Positions 9,016 through 16,175 of a stretch of 33,988 nt of DNA are shown in pieces (within the stretch, counting starts at the first letter, position 1; each line of letters opens with the position of its first letter). Origin of the DNA: Methylomonas rosea (lineage in GTDB: Bacteria; Pseudomonadota; Gammaproteobacteria; Methylococcales; Methylomonadaceae); the NCBI RefSeq assembly GCF_024505055.1, contig NZ_JANIBL010000056.1, positions 1 to 33,988 of the forward strand. Reading direction: 5' to 3'. The position numbers and the translations under genes are program-made. The notes under the pieces were generated by a model. That model did not search any database, was not told the DNA's origin, and saw only the letters and a program-made list of their open reading frames with translations.

Positions 9016-10833
9016 ATGTCCAAACCGTCCACCAAGGAAGGTCTCGGCCGCGCTGCGGACGCACCGCCATTACCTGCCAACCCCTGGCGTTTTATTCTTT
9101 TCTGCCTAAAGCCGTTTCGTTGGTTATTGCTGTTGATGCTGGTGCTGGAAACCGGGCAGGCCGCCGGCAGCATCCTGGTGCCGTATGCGATCAAAGCCTT
9201 GATGGACGCGGTCGCCAGTCAGCCCATGCCGGTTGGCGATTGGCTGGAGACTTTCAAACAACCCCTGCTGTTACTCGCCGGCCTGAACTTGGCCGAGATT
9301 ATTTTCAGCCGCAGTAGCGGCGCGGTGCTGATCATCATGGGGCCGCGTTTGCGGCAGGGTACGGCGCGGTCTTTGTTTGCGTATCTGCAAAACCACGCGC
9401 CGCGCTATTTTGGCAATCATTTCGCCGGCGCGCTGGCGCATCGCATCAGCGAAACCGCGATGAGCGTCAACCACACCACCTGGTCCATCATCTGCGATTT
9501 TTGGCCGATAGCCGTTACATTCACGGTGTCGGTGACACTGTTGCTCGGTGTGCATCAAGGTCTGGGTTTGTTCGTCGCAGCTTGGGTGCTGCTGTATGTC
9601 TTGATTTCGTATTGGCTAGCAACCCGCTGTCAACCCTACGCCCAGGATTTTGCCGCTACCCGCAGCATGGTCAACGGCAAGATCGTCGATGCGGTGACCA
9701 ATATCATCAACGCCAAGCTGTTCGCCCGTTTGCAGCATGAGCGCGAGTATCTCGACGGTTTCCTGGCTACCGAATTAAAAAGCGCCCGCCGCACTTTTTG
9801 GTATATGGAGCGGGTGCGCTGGTTTCAATTTACCGCCGCGGCGATCCTGAAAATCGGCACCATCGGCTACGCCTTGCAACTCTGGCAGGCCGGCGAAATC
9901 AGCGTCGGCGCTTTTGCCATGAGCACCGGCTTGGCTATTCTGGTGATCGGCGACGCCCGCAATTTGAGTCGGCGCTTTCTGGAGTTTTTTGAATACGTCG
10001 GTAACGTCGCCAACGGCGTGGATACCATCATCCAAAGCCATGAAATCATCGATGTGCCGGACGCCAAACCCTTGCAAATCAGCCACGGTCGCATCGAATT
10101 TAAAGAAGTCTGCTTTAGCTACGAACCCGGCCGGCAGGTGTTCGAGCGCTTGAATGTGGTGATAGAACCGGGGCAACGGGTGGGCTTGGTCGGCTTTTCC
10201 GGTTCCGGCAAGTCCACCTTTGTGAACTTGATTCTGCGTAATTTTGAGCCACAAGCCGGACAGATTTTGGTCGATGGGCAAGATATTTTGCTAGCCACCC
10301 AGGATTCCCTGCATGCGCAAATCAGCCTGATTCCGCAAGATCCCAGCCTGTTTCACCGCAGCTTGAAAGAAAACATCGGCTATGGCAAGTTGGACGCCGA
10401 CGATGCGCAAATCAGCTTCGCCGCCAAATTGGCGCATGCCGAAGAATTTATCGCGGCCATGCCGGAAGGTTACGAATCATTGGTCGGCGAGCGTGGAGTC
10501 AAGTTGTCCGGTGGCCAGCGCCAACGCATCGCCATCGCCCGGGTGATGCTAAAAGACGCGCCCATCCTGATCCTGGACGAAGCCACCTCCAGCCTGGACT
10601 CGGTCACCGAAAAAACCATCCAGGAAAACCTGGACCGCGTCATGGGCCGCAAAACCGTCATCGCCATCGCCCACCGCCTCTCCACCATCGCCCATTTGGA
10701 CCGGGTGCTGGTGTTTGATCAAGGCCGGATCGTCGAGGATGGCAGTCATCAGGAGTTGCTGGACAAGCAGGGGTTTTATTATCGGCTGTGGACCATGCAG
10801 GCGGGTGGGTTTTTGCCGGATGAGGTGGTTTAG
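9016..10833 (+). CDS. ABC transporter, fused permease and ATPase (MsbA/lipid-exporter type)
   Basis: A 605-residue half-transporter that would dimerise in the inner membrane and export a hydrophobic substrate. Residues 1-345 hold the six-helix exporter domain (first helices around 33-60 and 83-108), and the rest is the ATPase with Walker A GFSGSGKST (393-401), the Q-loop at LIPQDPSLF, signature LSGGQ (497-501), Walker B ILILDE (517-522) with D-loop SSLDS, and the switch His in AIAHRLS. The ATG at 9016 (MSKPSTKEG) is preferred to the longer frame from 8926, whose extra residues are atypical. Substrate cannot be read from sequence. No obvious partner genes adjoin it. Confidence 0.88.
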   Translation: MSKPSTKEGLGRAADAPPLPANPWRFILFCLKPFRWLLLLMLVLETGQAAGSILVPYAIKALMDAVASQPMPVGDWLETFKQPLLLLAGLNLAEIIFSRSSGAVLIIMGPRLRQGTARSLFAYLQNHAPRYFGNHFAGALAHRISETAMSVNHTTWSIICDFWPIAVTFTVSVTLLLGVHQGLGLFVAAWVLLYVLISYWLATRCQPYAQDFAATRSMVNGKIVDAVTNIINAKLFARLQHEREYLDGFLATELKSARRTFWYMERVRWFQFTAAAILKIGTIGYALQLWQAGEISVGAFAMSTGLAILVIGDARNLSRRFLEFFEYVGNVANGVDTIIQSHEIIDVPDAKPLQISHGRIEFKEVCFSYEPGRQVFERLNVVIEPGQRVGLVGFSGSGKSTFVNLILRNFEPQAGQILVDGQDILLATQDSLHAQISLIPQDPSLFHRSLKENIGYGKLDADDAQISFAAKLAHAEEFIAAMPEGYESLVGERGVKLSGGQRQRIAIARVMLKDAPILILDEATSSLDSVTEKTIQENLDRVMGRKTVIAIAHRLSTIAHLDRVLVFDQGRIVEDGSHQELLDKQGFYYRLWTMQAGGFLPDEVV

Positions 10834-10902
10834 TTGACCTAATCGGAAATCTCTAAATTGGGTCGGAAAATGCTATTCTGCTCACACCACCAGCTAATCT
10901 AA

Positions 10903-11592
10903 ATGGTTATGACCAATAACTTTACTGTAACCGAGATTATTGATCCTACTTCTGGAAATATTGAACGTGTTTATAAGTACAAAAAAAAGCCGTGTCGTCG
11001 TCTTCTTCTAGACTCCAAACTTTGTAGGCAACTTGCTGGTTACACACTCATAGAAAAAGATTTACGTAACGTGCTCACATGGCTCCATGAGATCGAGACT
11101 CGTCATAATGAGGGGCCAGCTCGAAATGATCAGAATGTTCATAAACCAATCAATCGCGAGAATTATGATTTGATCAAGGGATTGTTTGTTGCTGCTCTCA
11201 CGTTTTATGGAAAGTGCTTTTCTAAATGCGAAGGTCGACCAGTAAAGCTTGAGCGTGCACAGCTTGACGTTAAATTTCATGAGATCCACGATAATTGCAT
11301 TTCCTATCGCCATAATTTCGCTGCTCATAGCGGCGCGGAGCGACTCGAGCATGTGCAGATAGCCCTTGTATTTCCGGTAAGGTTCAAGAATAACGTGCCG
11401 TTCAACCTATACCGAGAATTAAATCAGCCATATTTGTTATGGCATACTTCTGAGGAGATTGCGCTTGCCGATCTAGTTGAGCATGCCCGATCAATCGCGG
11501 TGTCTAAAATTGACCTTTTGAGCGAAAAAATCAAGAGAGAGGAGATACTACCCAATGCTAATAAATATTGGCGAACAAAATTAGGGCCTTAG
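10903..11592 (+). CDS. orphan protein with a HEPN-like RxxxxxH motif
   Basis: A 229-residue protein I do not recognise. It is visibly richer in A/T than its neighbours. The stretch FHEIHDNCISYRHNFAAHSG (residues 125-144) places Arg136 and His142 on one helix in the order RHNFAAH, like the Rx4-6H active motif of HEPN ribonucleases, and the preceding helix also resembles HEPN proteins. The rest (N-terminal basic KYKKKPCRR, C-terminal helical tail SKIDLLSEKIKREE) gives no further clue. It sits just before the REP/RAYT block, a place where acquired genes are common. Start at ATG 10903 or 10909; neither has a strong ribosome binding site. A HEPN role is an inference from one motif. Confidence 0.6.
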   Translation: MVMTNNFTVTEIIDPTSGNIERVYKYKKKPCRRLLLDSKLCRQLAGYTLIEKDLRNVLTWLHEIETRHNEGPARNDQNVHKPINRENYDLIKGLFVAALTFYGKCFSKCEGRPVKLERAQLDVKFHEIHDNCISYRHNFAAHSGAERLEHVQIALVFPVRFKNNVPFNLYRELNQPYLLWHTSEEIALADLVEHARSIAVSKIDLLSEKIKREEILPNANKYWRTKLGP

Positions 11593-11599
11593 CAAGCAA

Positions 11600-11710
11600 G
11601 TAGCCTCGATGCAATCGAGGTTTCGAAGGCTAATATCCTTCAATTGCCGAAGCGGTTTTGTGATCGGTAAGCCGACGTCCTCGATTCCGCTGGCGCTGCA
11701 TCGAGGCTAC
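11600..11710 (+). repeat. REP/inverted-REP pair, unit 1
   Basis: REP at 11600-11620: GTAG followed by the hairpin CCTCGAT-GCA-ATCGAGG. Inverted REP at 11679-11710: read on the minus strand it is GTAG, then CCTCGAT, a 14-base loop, then ATCGAGG. The GTAG foot plus palindrome is the usual REP design. The outer 12 bases at 11600-11611 and 11699-11710 are perfect complements. Confidence 0.88.
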
Positions 11711-11785
11711 GATGGCCCGACTTCAATCGACGTGAGGAATCGCGATGGTGGCGTATCGACGTAATTTCGTGGCGGGTGGCAGCAA

Positions 11786-11897
11786 GTAGCCTCGATGCAA
11801 TCGAGGTTTCGAAGGCCAACATCCTTCAATTGCCGATATGTGTTTGGTGCTCGGTAAGCCGACGTCCTCGATTCCGCTGGCGCTGCATCGAGGCTAC
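11786..11897 (+). repeat. REP/inverted-REP pair, unit 2
   Basis: Same design as unit 1: REP at 11786-11806 and inverted REP at 11866-11897 with identical stems and the GTAG foot. The spacer differs by scattered substitutions from the other units. Confidence 0.88.
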
Positions 11898-11973
11898 GAT
11901 GGCCCAACTTCAATCGACGTAAGGAATGGGCGATGGTGGCATATCGGCGTAATTTCGTGGGGGGTGGTAGCAA

Positions 11974-12085
11974 GTAGCCTCGATGCAATCGAGGATTCGA
12001 AGGCCAATATCCTTCAATTGCCGATGTGGATTTGGTGGTTGGTAAGCCGACGTCCTCGATTCCGCTGGCGCTGCATCGAGGCTAC
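11974..12085 (+). repeat. REP/inverted-REP pair, unit 3
   Basis: REP at 11974-11994 and inverted REP at 12054-12085. The end of this inverted REP is 34 bases before the chosen RAYT start codon, so the pair lies in the probable leader of that gene. Confidence 0.88.
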
Positions 12086-12108
12086 AATTGCCCGATTCCA
12101 ATCGACGT

Positions 12109-12113
12109 AAGGA
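12109..12113 (+). promoter_or_regulatory. ribosome binding site deciding the RAYT start
   Basis: AAGGA lies six bases before the ATG at 12120 and immediately before an in-frame ATG at 12114, which is too close to use it. Unit 2 repeats the AAGGA and unit 1 has GAGGA, and the second ATG is kept in all three tandem units, while the first is absent from unit 1 and out of frame in unit 2. Confidence 0.65.
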
Positions 12114-12119
12114 ATGGCG

Positions 12120-12665
12120 ATGGTGGCATATCGGCGTAATTTCGTGGCGGGTGGTAGTTATTTTTTTACGGTGACTTTGCGCGATCGCCGAGCGCGTTTG
12201 CTGGTCGAGCATATCGGCGATTTGCGTCAGGCGTTTGTGCAGACCCGTGCCCGAAACCCGTTCGTGATTGAGGCAATGGTGGTTTTGCCCGATCATTTGC
12301 ATGCCATCTGGCGTTTGCCGGAAGCTGATGCCGATTATCCCGGCCGTTGGAAATCGATCAAATCGCTGTTCACTCAGGCGTTGGCTCGCCAGGGTATCGA
12401 TGTCGGCAAACGTCATGACGGCAGTGCATCCATTTGGCAACGGCGTTATTGGGAACATACCCTTCGCGACGAACAGGATTGCTTGCATCACATCGATTAC
12501 ATTCACTTCAACCCGGTAAAGCACGGATGGGCGCAACGCGTGCAAGATTGGCCGTTTTCATCATTTCATCGTTATGTCCGGCGGGGTTGGTTGCCTTTAG
12601 ACTGGGCTGGCGAGGATATTGAGGAGCGGAGCGTAGCCCTTTCAGCTAGATTAGAGCCGAAGTAA
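12120..12665 (+). CDS. REP-associated tyrosine transposase (RAYT)
   Basis: A 181-residue Y1 transposase of the HUH superfamily that acts on REP hairpins. The metal-binding motif is H59-L-H61 in VVLPDHLHAIW, and the catalytic Tyr is Y127 in HHIDYIHFNPVKHG; both are standard for the family. The N-terminus (YRRNFVAGGSYFFTVTL) is also typical. It lies directly against three REP/inverted-REP pairs, its presumed substrates. No REP is seen downstream, whereas many RAYT genes are flanked on both sides. Complete and apparently functional. Confidence 0.93.
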   Translation: MVAYRRNFVAGGSYFFTVTLRDRRARLLVEHIGDLRQAFVQTRARNPFVIEAMVVLPDHLHAIWRLPEADADYPGRWKSIKSLFTQALARQGIDVGKRHDGSASIWQRRYWEHTLRDEQDCLHHIDYIHFNPVKHGWAQRVQDWPFSSFHRYVRRGWLPLDWAGEDIEERSVALSARLEPK

Positions 12666-12745
12666 TCGCAAATATCGCTGAAACAAACCGCTATCTGCAT
12701 AGACAGATCGTTGGACAAACCCTAACCTAACTCCTTATTTCGCCT

Positions 12746-13255
12746 ATGTCGGTACGGTTAGCAACACCCTTGGATGCGCAAGCAATCGGCCAAATTCGCG
12801 TGGACGCTTGGCGGGCCGCTTACCGGTCTTTCATGCCGCTGGATTATCTGCAAACTTTAGATCAAGCAGCAAACCTGGATGAGTTAGCCGAACGGCTAAG
12901 TAACCCGTCGCCAGAGTTCATGGTATTCGTCGCCGAGGATCAAGGCGATACCGCTGGATTTGCCATCATCGGCGCACCGCGCTATCAAACACTGGCGCTG
13001 ACGGTTGAACTTTGGGCTTTGAATGTGTCCCCTGCCTATTGGCGGCGGGGGCTTGGGAAACAGCTGGTCGAGTATGCGGTGGCGGAATCATGCGGCTTGG
13101 GGTTTGCGCGTATCGAGCTTTGGTGCATCAACGGCAATGCTCCAGCCGAAGCCACTTATGTGGCTTGCGGGTTTACTTCTACCGGTACAGAGCGGATATC
13201 TTCTGCACTGACCGGACATCCATTACACGAAGCGCTATACGCAAAGACGCTTTAA
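12746..13255 (+). CDS. GNAT family N-acetyltransferase
   Basis: A 169-residue acetyltransferase with the GNAT fold. The N-terminal strand VRLATPLDAQAIGQIRVDAW, the central VELWALNVSPAYWRRGLGKQLVEYAV (acetyl-CoA pyrophosphate loop RRGLGK, form RxxGxG/A), and NAPAEATYVACGF near the end are all as expected. The substrate cannot be predicted. It follows the RAYT gene by 80 bases on the same strand and converges on bcp. Start at ATG 12746, with only a weak ribosome binding site. Confidence 0.87.
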   Translation: MSVRLATPLDAQAIGQIRVDAWRAAYRSFMPLDYLQTLDQAANLDELAERLSNPSPEFMVFVAEDQGDTAGFAIIGAPRYQTLALTVELWALNVSPAYWRRGLGKQLVEYAVAESCGLGFARIELWCINGNAPAEATYVACGFTSTGTERISSALTGHPLHEALYAKTL

Positions 13256-13268
13256 GGATTGTTCGTAA

Positions 13269-13297
13269 GCGGCGCGGTATTTGGCTAGCCGCACCGC
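13269..13297. terminator. possible hairpin terminator between convergent genes
   Basis: GCGGCGCGGT (13269-13278) pairs with GCCGCACCGC (13288-13297) with one mismatch and one G-U, around a nine-base loop. It lies between the 3' ends of the GNAT and bcp genes and could serve both directions. No T-tract follows, so the assignment is weak. Confidence 0.35.
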
Positions 13298-13323
13298 GTA
13301 CGTCCTTAAACGGGGTGGTTCGC

Positions 13324-13812
13324 TTAGGCTTCCGCCGGCGCACTCAAGCCTTTGATAATATCCAACACCGCCTGCGCATGTCCCTCGTGGTTAACACCAT
13401 ACATGGCTTCGATCAGCTTGCCGTCTTTGCCGATGATGAACGTCGAGCGGACGATTTTCCATTTTTTCACGCCTTCTTTTTCCACTTCTTGCCAAACGCC
13501 GTAAGCTTCGCAAAGGTCGCCGGAGATGTCGGCCAGCAGTTGTACGTTCAGGCCGTATTTAGCGATGAAGTCGCGGTGGCTTTGACAATCGTCTTTGCTG
13601 ACACCAATGATCACGGTGTCCAGGGCATCAAATTCGCCGGCTAGGGCAGTAAAGTCGTTGGCTTCTATGGTGCAGCCAGGGGTGTCGTCTTTGGGGTAGA
13701 AATACAGCACGACGTTTTTTTCGTCTTTGTAATCGGATAGATAAATCAATTTGTTGTCTTGATTGGCGGATCTAAAGAAAGGCGCTTCCTGGTTTTTTTC
13801 TAATTGTGACAT
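13324..13812 (-). CDS. bcp: thioredoxin-dependent peroxiredoxin (Bcp/PrxQ)
   Basis: Reduces hydrogen peroxide and organic hydroperoxides at the expense of thioredoxin, in the cytoplasm. The 162-residue protein has the peroxidatic cysteine C47 in YPKDDTPGCTIEANDF; C76 (SKDDCQSH) and C101 are further cysteines, neither at the usual C+5 resolving position, so this may be a one-cysteine or atypical two-cysteine form. RSTFIIGKDGK is the conserved late block. The ATG at 13812 follows GAGGAGAAC, a strong ribosome binding site. Confidence 0.93.
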   Translation of the reverse strand: MSQLEKNQEAPFFRSANQDNKLIYLSDYKDEKNVVLYFYPKDDTPGCTIEANDFTALAGEFDALDTVIIGVSKDDCQSHRDFIAKYGLNVQLLADISGDLCEAYGVWQEVEKEGVKKWKIVRSTFIIGKDGKLIEAMYGVNHEGHAQAVLDIIKGLSAPAEA

Positions 13813-13897
13813 GCGGTTCTCCTCTTGATTTCGGCCGGATAAACTCCGGTGCTTGGGCTGTCGGCGGCCTTTGGCGGCGCCGGATTTTCACGACGCT

Positions 13898-14005
13898 GGG
13901 CCGTTGAAACTGAAAGGCTTTTCCCGGAAAAGGCAGCTTGCGGCGATTATGAACCAGGTTTCCGGCGGCATCTACCACAAAAGTGGTGGGATAAAGAGCA
14001 ATCGG
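13898..14005 (-). pseudogene. possible remnant of a TlpA/thioredoxin-like protein
   Basis: The minus strand from 14005 reads PIALYPTTFVVDAAGN, then LVHNRRK. This closely resembles the cis-Pro strand and following turn of TlpA/ResA-type thioredoxin domains (YPTTFVVDAAG). A stop codon lies directly before it in frame and no CxxC is seen upstream in that frame, so only a fragment is present. The downstream part reads as low-complexity basic sequence up to bcp. Recognised by eye only. Confidence 0.3.
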
Positions 14006-14038
14006 TTAAGGAAACTCGGGACAAGTTGATTCCGCTGA

Positions 14039-14224
14039 TGCCTTCAAGGGCGCAACGGGTTCGACAAGCTTTCGACAGCTGCTCTAACTTCTGCATTCTC
14101 GCAGTCCACCACTAACGGGATCAATAATATACGGTTCGTCGATAACACGCTGATCAATCCGGTCTATCAATACGCAGCTTGGTTGCAGCAGCTGCTTAAA
14201 GCAAAAGATCCTAGTTTGAAATGA
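14039..14224 (+). pseudogene. possible C-terminal remnant of an unknown protein
   Basis: An open frame without a start codon, from a stop at 14036 to TGA at 14222, reads like real protein: GFDKLSTAALTSAF, then INNIRFVDNTLINPVYQYA and AWLQQLLKAKDPSLK. There is no ATG or ribosome binding site, so it would be the end of a broken gene. I do not recognise the family. The 14225-14501 interval after it holds one inverted repeat and no supported gene. Confidence 0.25.
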
Positions 14225-14256
14225 CTAATTTATACGATGAGAGGCTAAAGTGTTGC

Positions 14257-14285
14257 TATTAAGATAGCGATTCGATATCTTAATA
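14257..14285. repeat. 10-bp perfect inverted repeat in gene-poor stretch
   Basis: TATTAAGATA (14257-14266) and TATCTTAATA (14276-14285) are exact complements around a nine-base loop. The A/T-rich arms could be an operator or a weak hairpin. It lies 216 bases before the lipoprotein gene. Confidence 0.45.
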
Positions 14286-14501
14286 AGGGTGCGAAGCTTA
14301 CTCCGCTTCCGGACGATATCCTGCAACCCTTTGAGCAAGCCTTGATGAAGACGGATCATTTGGATCAACAAAAAAGAGTAAATGGCGCATTATTTCCGCC
14401 GTACCTTTGTTGAATATCGGGGCTGGCGAATAGTGATTGTAAAAACAGTACTTTGCATTAGAAAACGTTGAGAGCCCAAACAATAACAAAGGAGACCATC
14501 A

Positions 14502-14858
14502 ATGAAATTTAAAAACATAGCACCCCTATTTATTGCCGTCGGATTGATGTCCGCTTGTGCGACAAATACTGGCCCCAAGCCCCACAGTTGGGCAAAGGCG
14601 GTACAGAATGCCGATAGCCGAGATGCGCATATGCGTCTTGCGGATCATTACGAAGATGTTGCTAAAACGCTGGATGCGGATGCGCAGGAAGAGCGGGAAA
14701 TCCTTGAAGAATATATGGCTAAGCCATGGAAGTATGGAAAGCGGATTCAGGATTTGAAGTCGCGAGCAGATGCCATGGTCCGGGACTTGGAGATGGCCGC
14801 GAAAGAAAGCCGGCAAATGGCGGAATACCATAGGCAGATGGCCGTGGAAGAACGCTAA
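14502..14858 (+). CDS. small lipoprotein, function unknown
   Basis: A 118-residue protein with a signal peptide ending in a lipobox (LMSAC, Cys19), so the mature part is lipid-anchored, probably in the outer membrane. After the Cys a short linker leads to an all-helical, highly charged region (HMRLADHYEDVAKTLDADAQEEREILEEY and RADAMVRDLEMAAKESRQMAEYHRQMA) with coiled-coil character. AAGGAGA lies upstream of the ATG at good spacing. A small membrane protein gene follows 50 bases later and may be cotranscribed. It resembles small helical lipoproteins of gammaproteobacteria without a known function. Confidence 0.8.
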   Translation: MKFKNIAPLFIAVGLMSACATNTGPKPHSWAKAVQNADSRDAHMRLADHYEDVAKTLDADAQEEREILEEYMAKPWKYGKRIQDLKSRADAMVRDLEMAAKESRQMAEYHRQMAVEER

Positions 14859-14908
14859 CCAGCCTGTTATTTACGCGTCTTTTCGAATCTAAATCTTGGA
14901 GGATTGAC

Positions 14909-15334
14909 ATGATCAGAGAGCATTTTGACTTGGTTATTGTGGGGCTCATCTCGCTGTCCATAGCCATGTATGACAGGGTGATTGATTTGTTTCTGAATGT
15001 TCTGCATCTGTGTTTCGAGCTGCTGCATTTTCTGTACGAATGGTTCGAGCTGGGAATAGAACATTCCGTAGAACATTTATTTCATACATCCCGGCACGGC
15101 AGTCAGATCGTCACGTTTTATATTTTGTTACTGATCGCCGGTTTGTTGTTGTACGGCCTGTGGCGGGTTATGCCGCGCCTTTGCCGGAAATGTACGCAGT
15201 TTTTAGTGTTGGCCTGGGAGCGCCGCAAAACCGAATGTCACTATTACTGGTTGTCGCTGCCTTTGCTAAATAAAGTGAAGCTGCTTTCCACGGCAACCGG
15301 GATTTTTAGCTTGACGTTTTATTTTATGACATGA
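14909..15334 (+). CDS. small integral membrane protein, unknown
   Basis: A 141-residue protein with hydrophobic segments at about 7-20, 24-48 (amphipathic and rich in His, Phe and Leu) and 66-86, plus a short one at the C-terminus (LSTATGIFSLTFYFM). The loop after the third segment is rich in Arg, Lys and Cys (RVMPRLCRKC). TTGGAGG at good spacing supports the ATG at 14909. It follows the lipoprotein gene and is closed by a clear terminator, so the two form a likely bicistronic unit. No family recognised. Confidence 0.75.
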   Translation: MIREHFDLVIVGLISLSIAMYDRVIDLFLNVLHLCFELLHFLYEWFELGIEHSVEHLFHTSRHGSQIVTFYILLLIAGLLLYGLWRVMPRLCRKCTQFLVLAWERRKTECHYYWLSLPLLNKVKLLSTATGIFSLTFYFMT

Positions 15335-15343
15335 GCGTAAGCC

Positions 15344-15387
15344 GCCGAATGGGTAAGAGTTTGCCCATTCGGCTGGGCGTTTTTTTT
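15344..15387 (+). terminator. Rho-independent terminator
   Basis: GCCGAATGGG (15344-15353) and CCCATTCGGC (15364-15373) are perfect 10-base complements with a ten-base loop, followed six bases later by eight T. It lies just after the small membrane protein gene and ends that transcript; rpiA converges from the other side. Confidence 0.8.
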
Positions 15388-15424
15388 GAGCTTGTATTAA
15401 GGATTGGGTATAAATTCTTGGCGA

Positions 15425-16102
15425 TTAAGCCCACTGCTCTTCAACTTGGCCGTCGTGCCCGCAAAATACCGCGCGGGTCAGGCCGCTGAAAATACCGTGT
15501 TCGACAATGCCCGGAATTGCATTCAGCTGATCGTTCAGGGTTTTGCCGTCCAGATTCGGTTCGAAGGTCACATCAAGTACCAAACTGCCGTGCGAGGTAA
15601 CCACCAGTCCGTCCTGATTGGCAGTTTGTCGCAACGACCCGTGGCCGCCAATCGCCGCGACGCTACGCTGCACCAAGCGCCAGGCAAACGGACTAACTTC
15701 GATGGGAATCGGAAAATTCTCACCGATGCGTTTGACCTTTTTACTTGCATCGATCAACACCAGAAACGAGTCGGCGGCCTTGGCCAATAACTTCTCGCGG
15801 ACCAGATCGTAACCGCGGCCTTTCAGCAAAGTCAGGTCGGAAGTTACTTCGTCGGCGCCATCGACATATAAATCCAGGCCGTCGATATGCTCCATACCGA
15901 GCAGGGGCAAGCCCAGTTGTTTGGCCTTGTTGGCGCTGACTACCGAACTGGAAACCACCTTGAACTTCAGGTCTTCCTCGTTTTGCCGACGCGCCAGCGC
16001 TTCGATGAAGAAGTTGGCGGTGGAGCCGGTGCCCAGTCCCACTATCATGCCCGGTTTGACGTGTTGTGCGGCGTGTTCCGCGACCCGTTGTTTGTCGTTC
16101 AT
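15425..16102 (-). CDS. rpiA: ribose-5-phosphate isomerase A
   Basis: Interconverts ribose 5-phosphate and ribulose 5-phosphate in the pentose phosphate pathway; in methanotrophs with a ribulose monophosphate cycle it would also serve formaldehyde fixation. The 225-residue protein shows the phosphate-binding GLGTGSTAN (22-30), DGADEV (81-86) and the catalytic-loop region KGRGYDLVREKLLA with Glu103. The start ATG 16102 (MNDKQRVAEHAA) matches the family N-terminus better than the longer frame from 16138. The REK loop is usually preceded by GGAAL; here GRGYDL is a minor variation. It follows lpxD on the same strand with a 73-base gap. Confidence 0.94.
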   Translation of the reverse strand: MNDKQRVAEHAAQHVKPGMIVGLGTGSTANFFIEALARRQNEEDLKFKVVSSSVVSANKAKQLGLPLLGMEHIDGLDLYVDGADEVTSDLTLLKGRGYDLVREKLLAKAADSFLVLIDASKKVKRIGENFPIPIEVSPFAWRLVQRSVAAIGGHGSLRQTANQDGLVVTSHGSLVLDVTFEPNLDGKTLNDQLNAIPGIVEHGIFSGLTRAVFCGHDGQVEEQWA

Positions 16103-16175
16103 GATTCGATCCTGTTGAGTTGTATAGAAATTTGCCAAGTTGTAGGGACAATTAAAATCGCCCCTACCAGCCGGT

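Larger units (their letters stand above)
11596..12157 (+). repeat. three tandem ~187-bp units of REP plus inverted REP
   Basis: Units begin at 11596, 11782 and 11970 (186, 188 and 188 bases) and are very similar throughout. Each starts GCAAGTAGCCTCGATGCAATCGAGG, contains an inverted copy of the same REP about 80 bases on, and ends with a sequence matching the ribosome binding site, start codon and first 12-13 codons of the RAYT gene. The third unit runs into the real gene. Homology between units stops at 12157, where the gene continues with TTATTTTTTT instead of a new REP. Together this fills the stretch from the orphan gene to the RAYT gene; no other gene is supported here. Confidence 0.92.

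Noticed and set aside
11596..12157. CRISPR array
   Set aside because: The units are ~187 bases, adjacent and similar over their full length, with no unique spacers; the hairpins are REP elements next to a RAYT gene.
11910..12545. 211-residue minus-strand frame across the REP units and RAYT gene
   Set aside because: It is antisense to the RAYT catalytic region and runs through REP hairpins.
14298..14489. 63-residue minus-strand frame before the lipoprotein gene
   Set aside because: No ribosome binding site and no recognisable motif; it occupies the probable promoter region of the lipoprotein gene.
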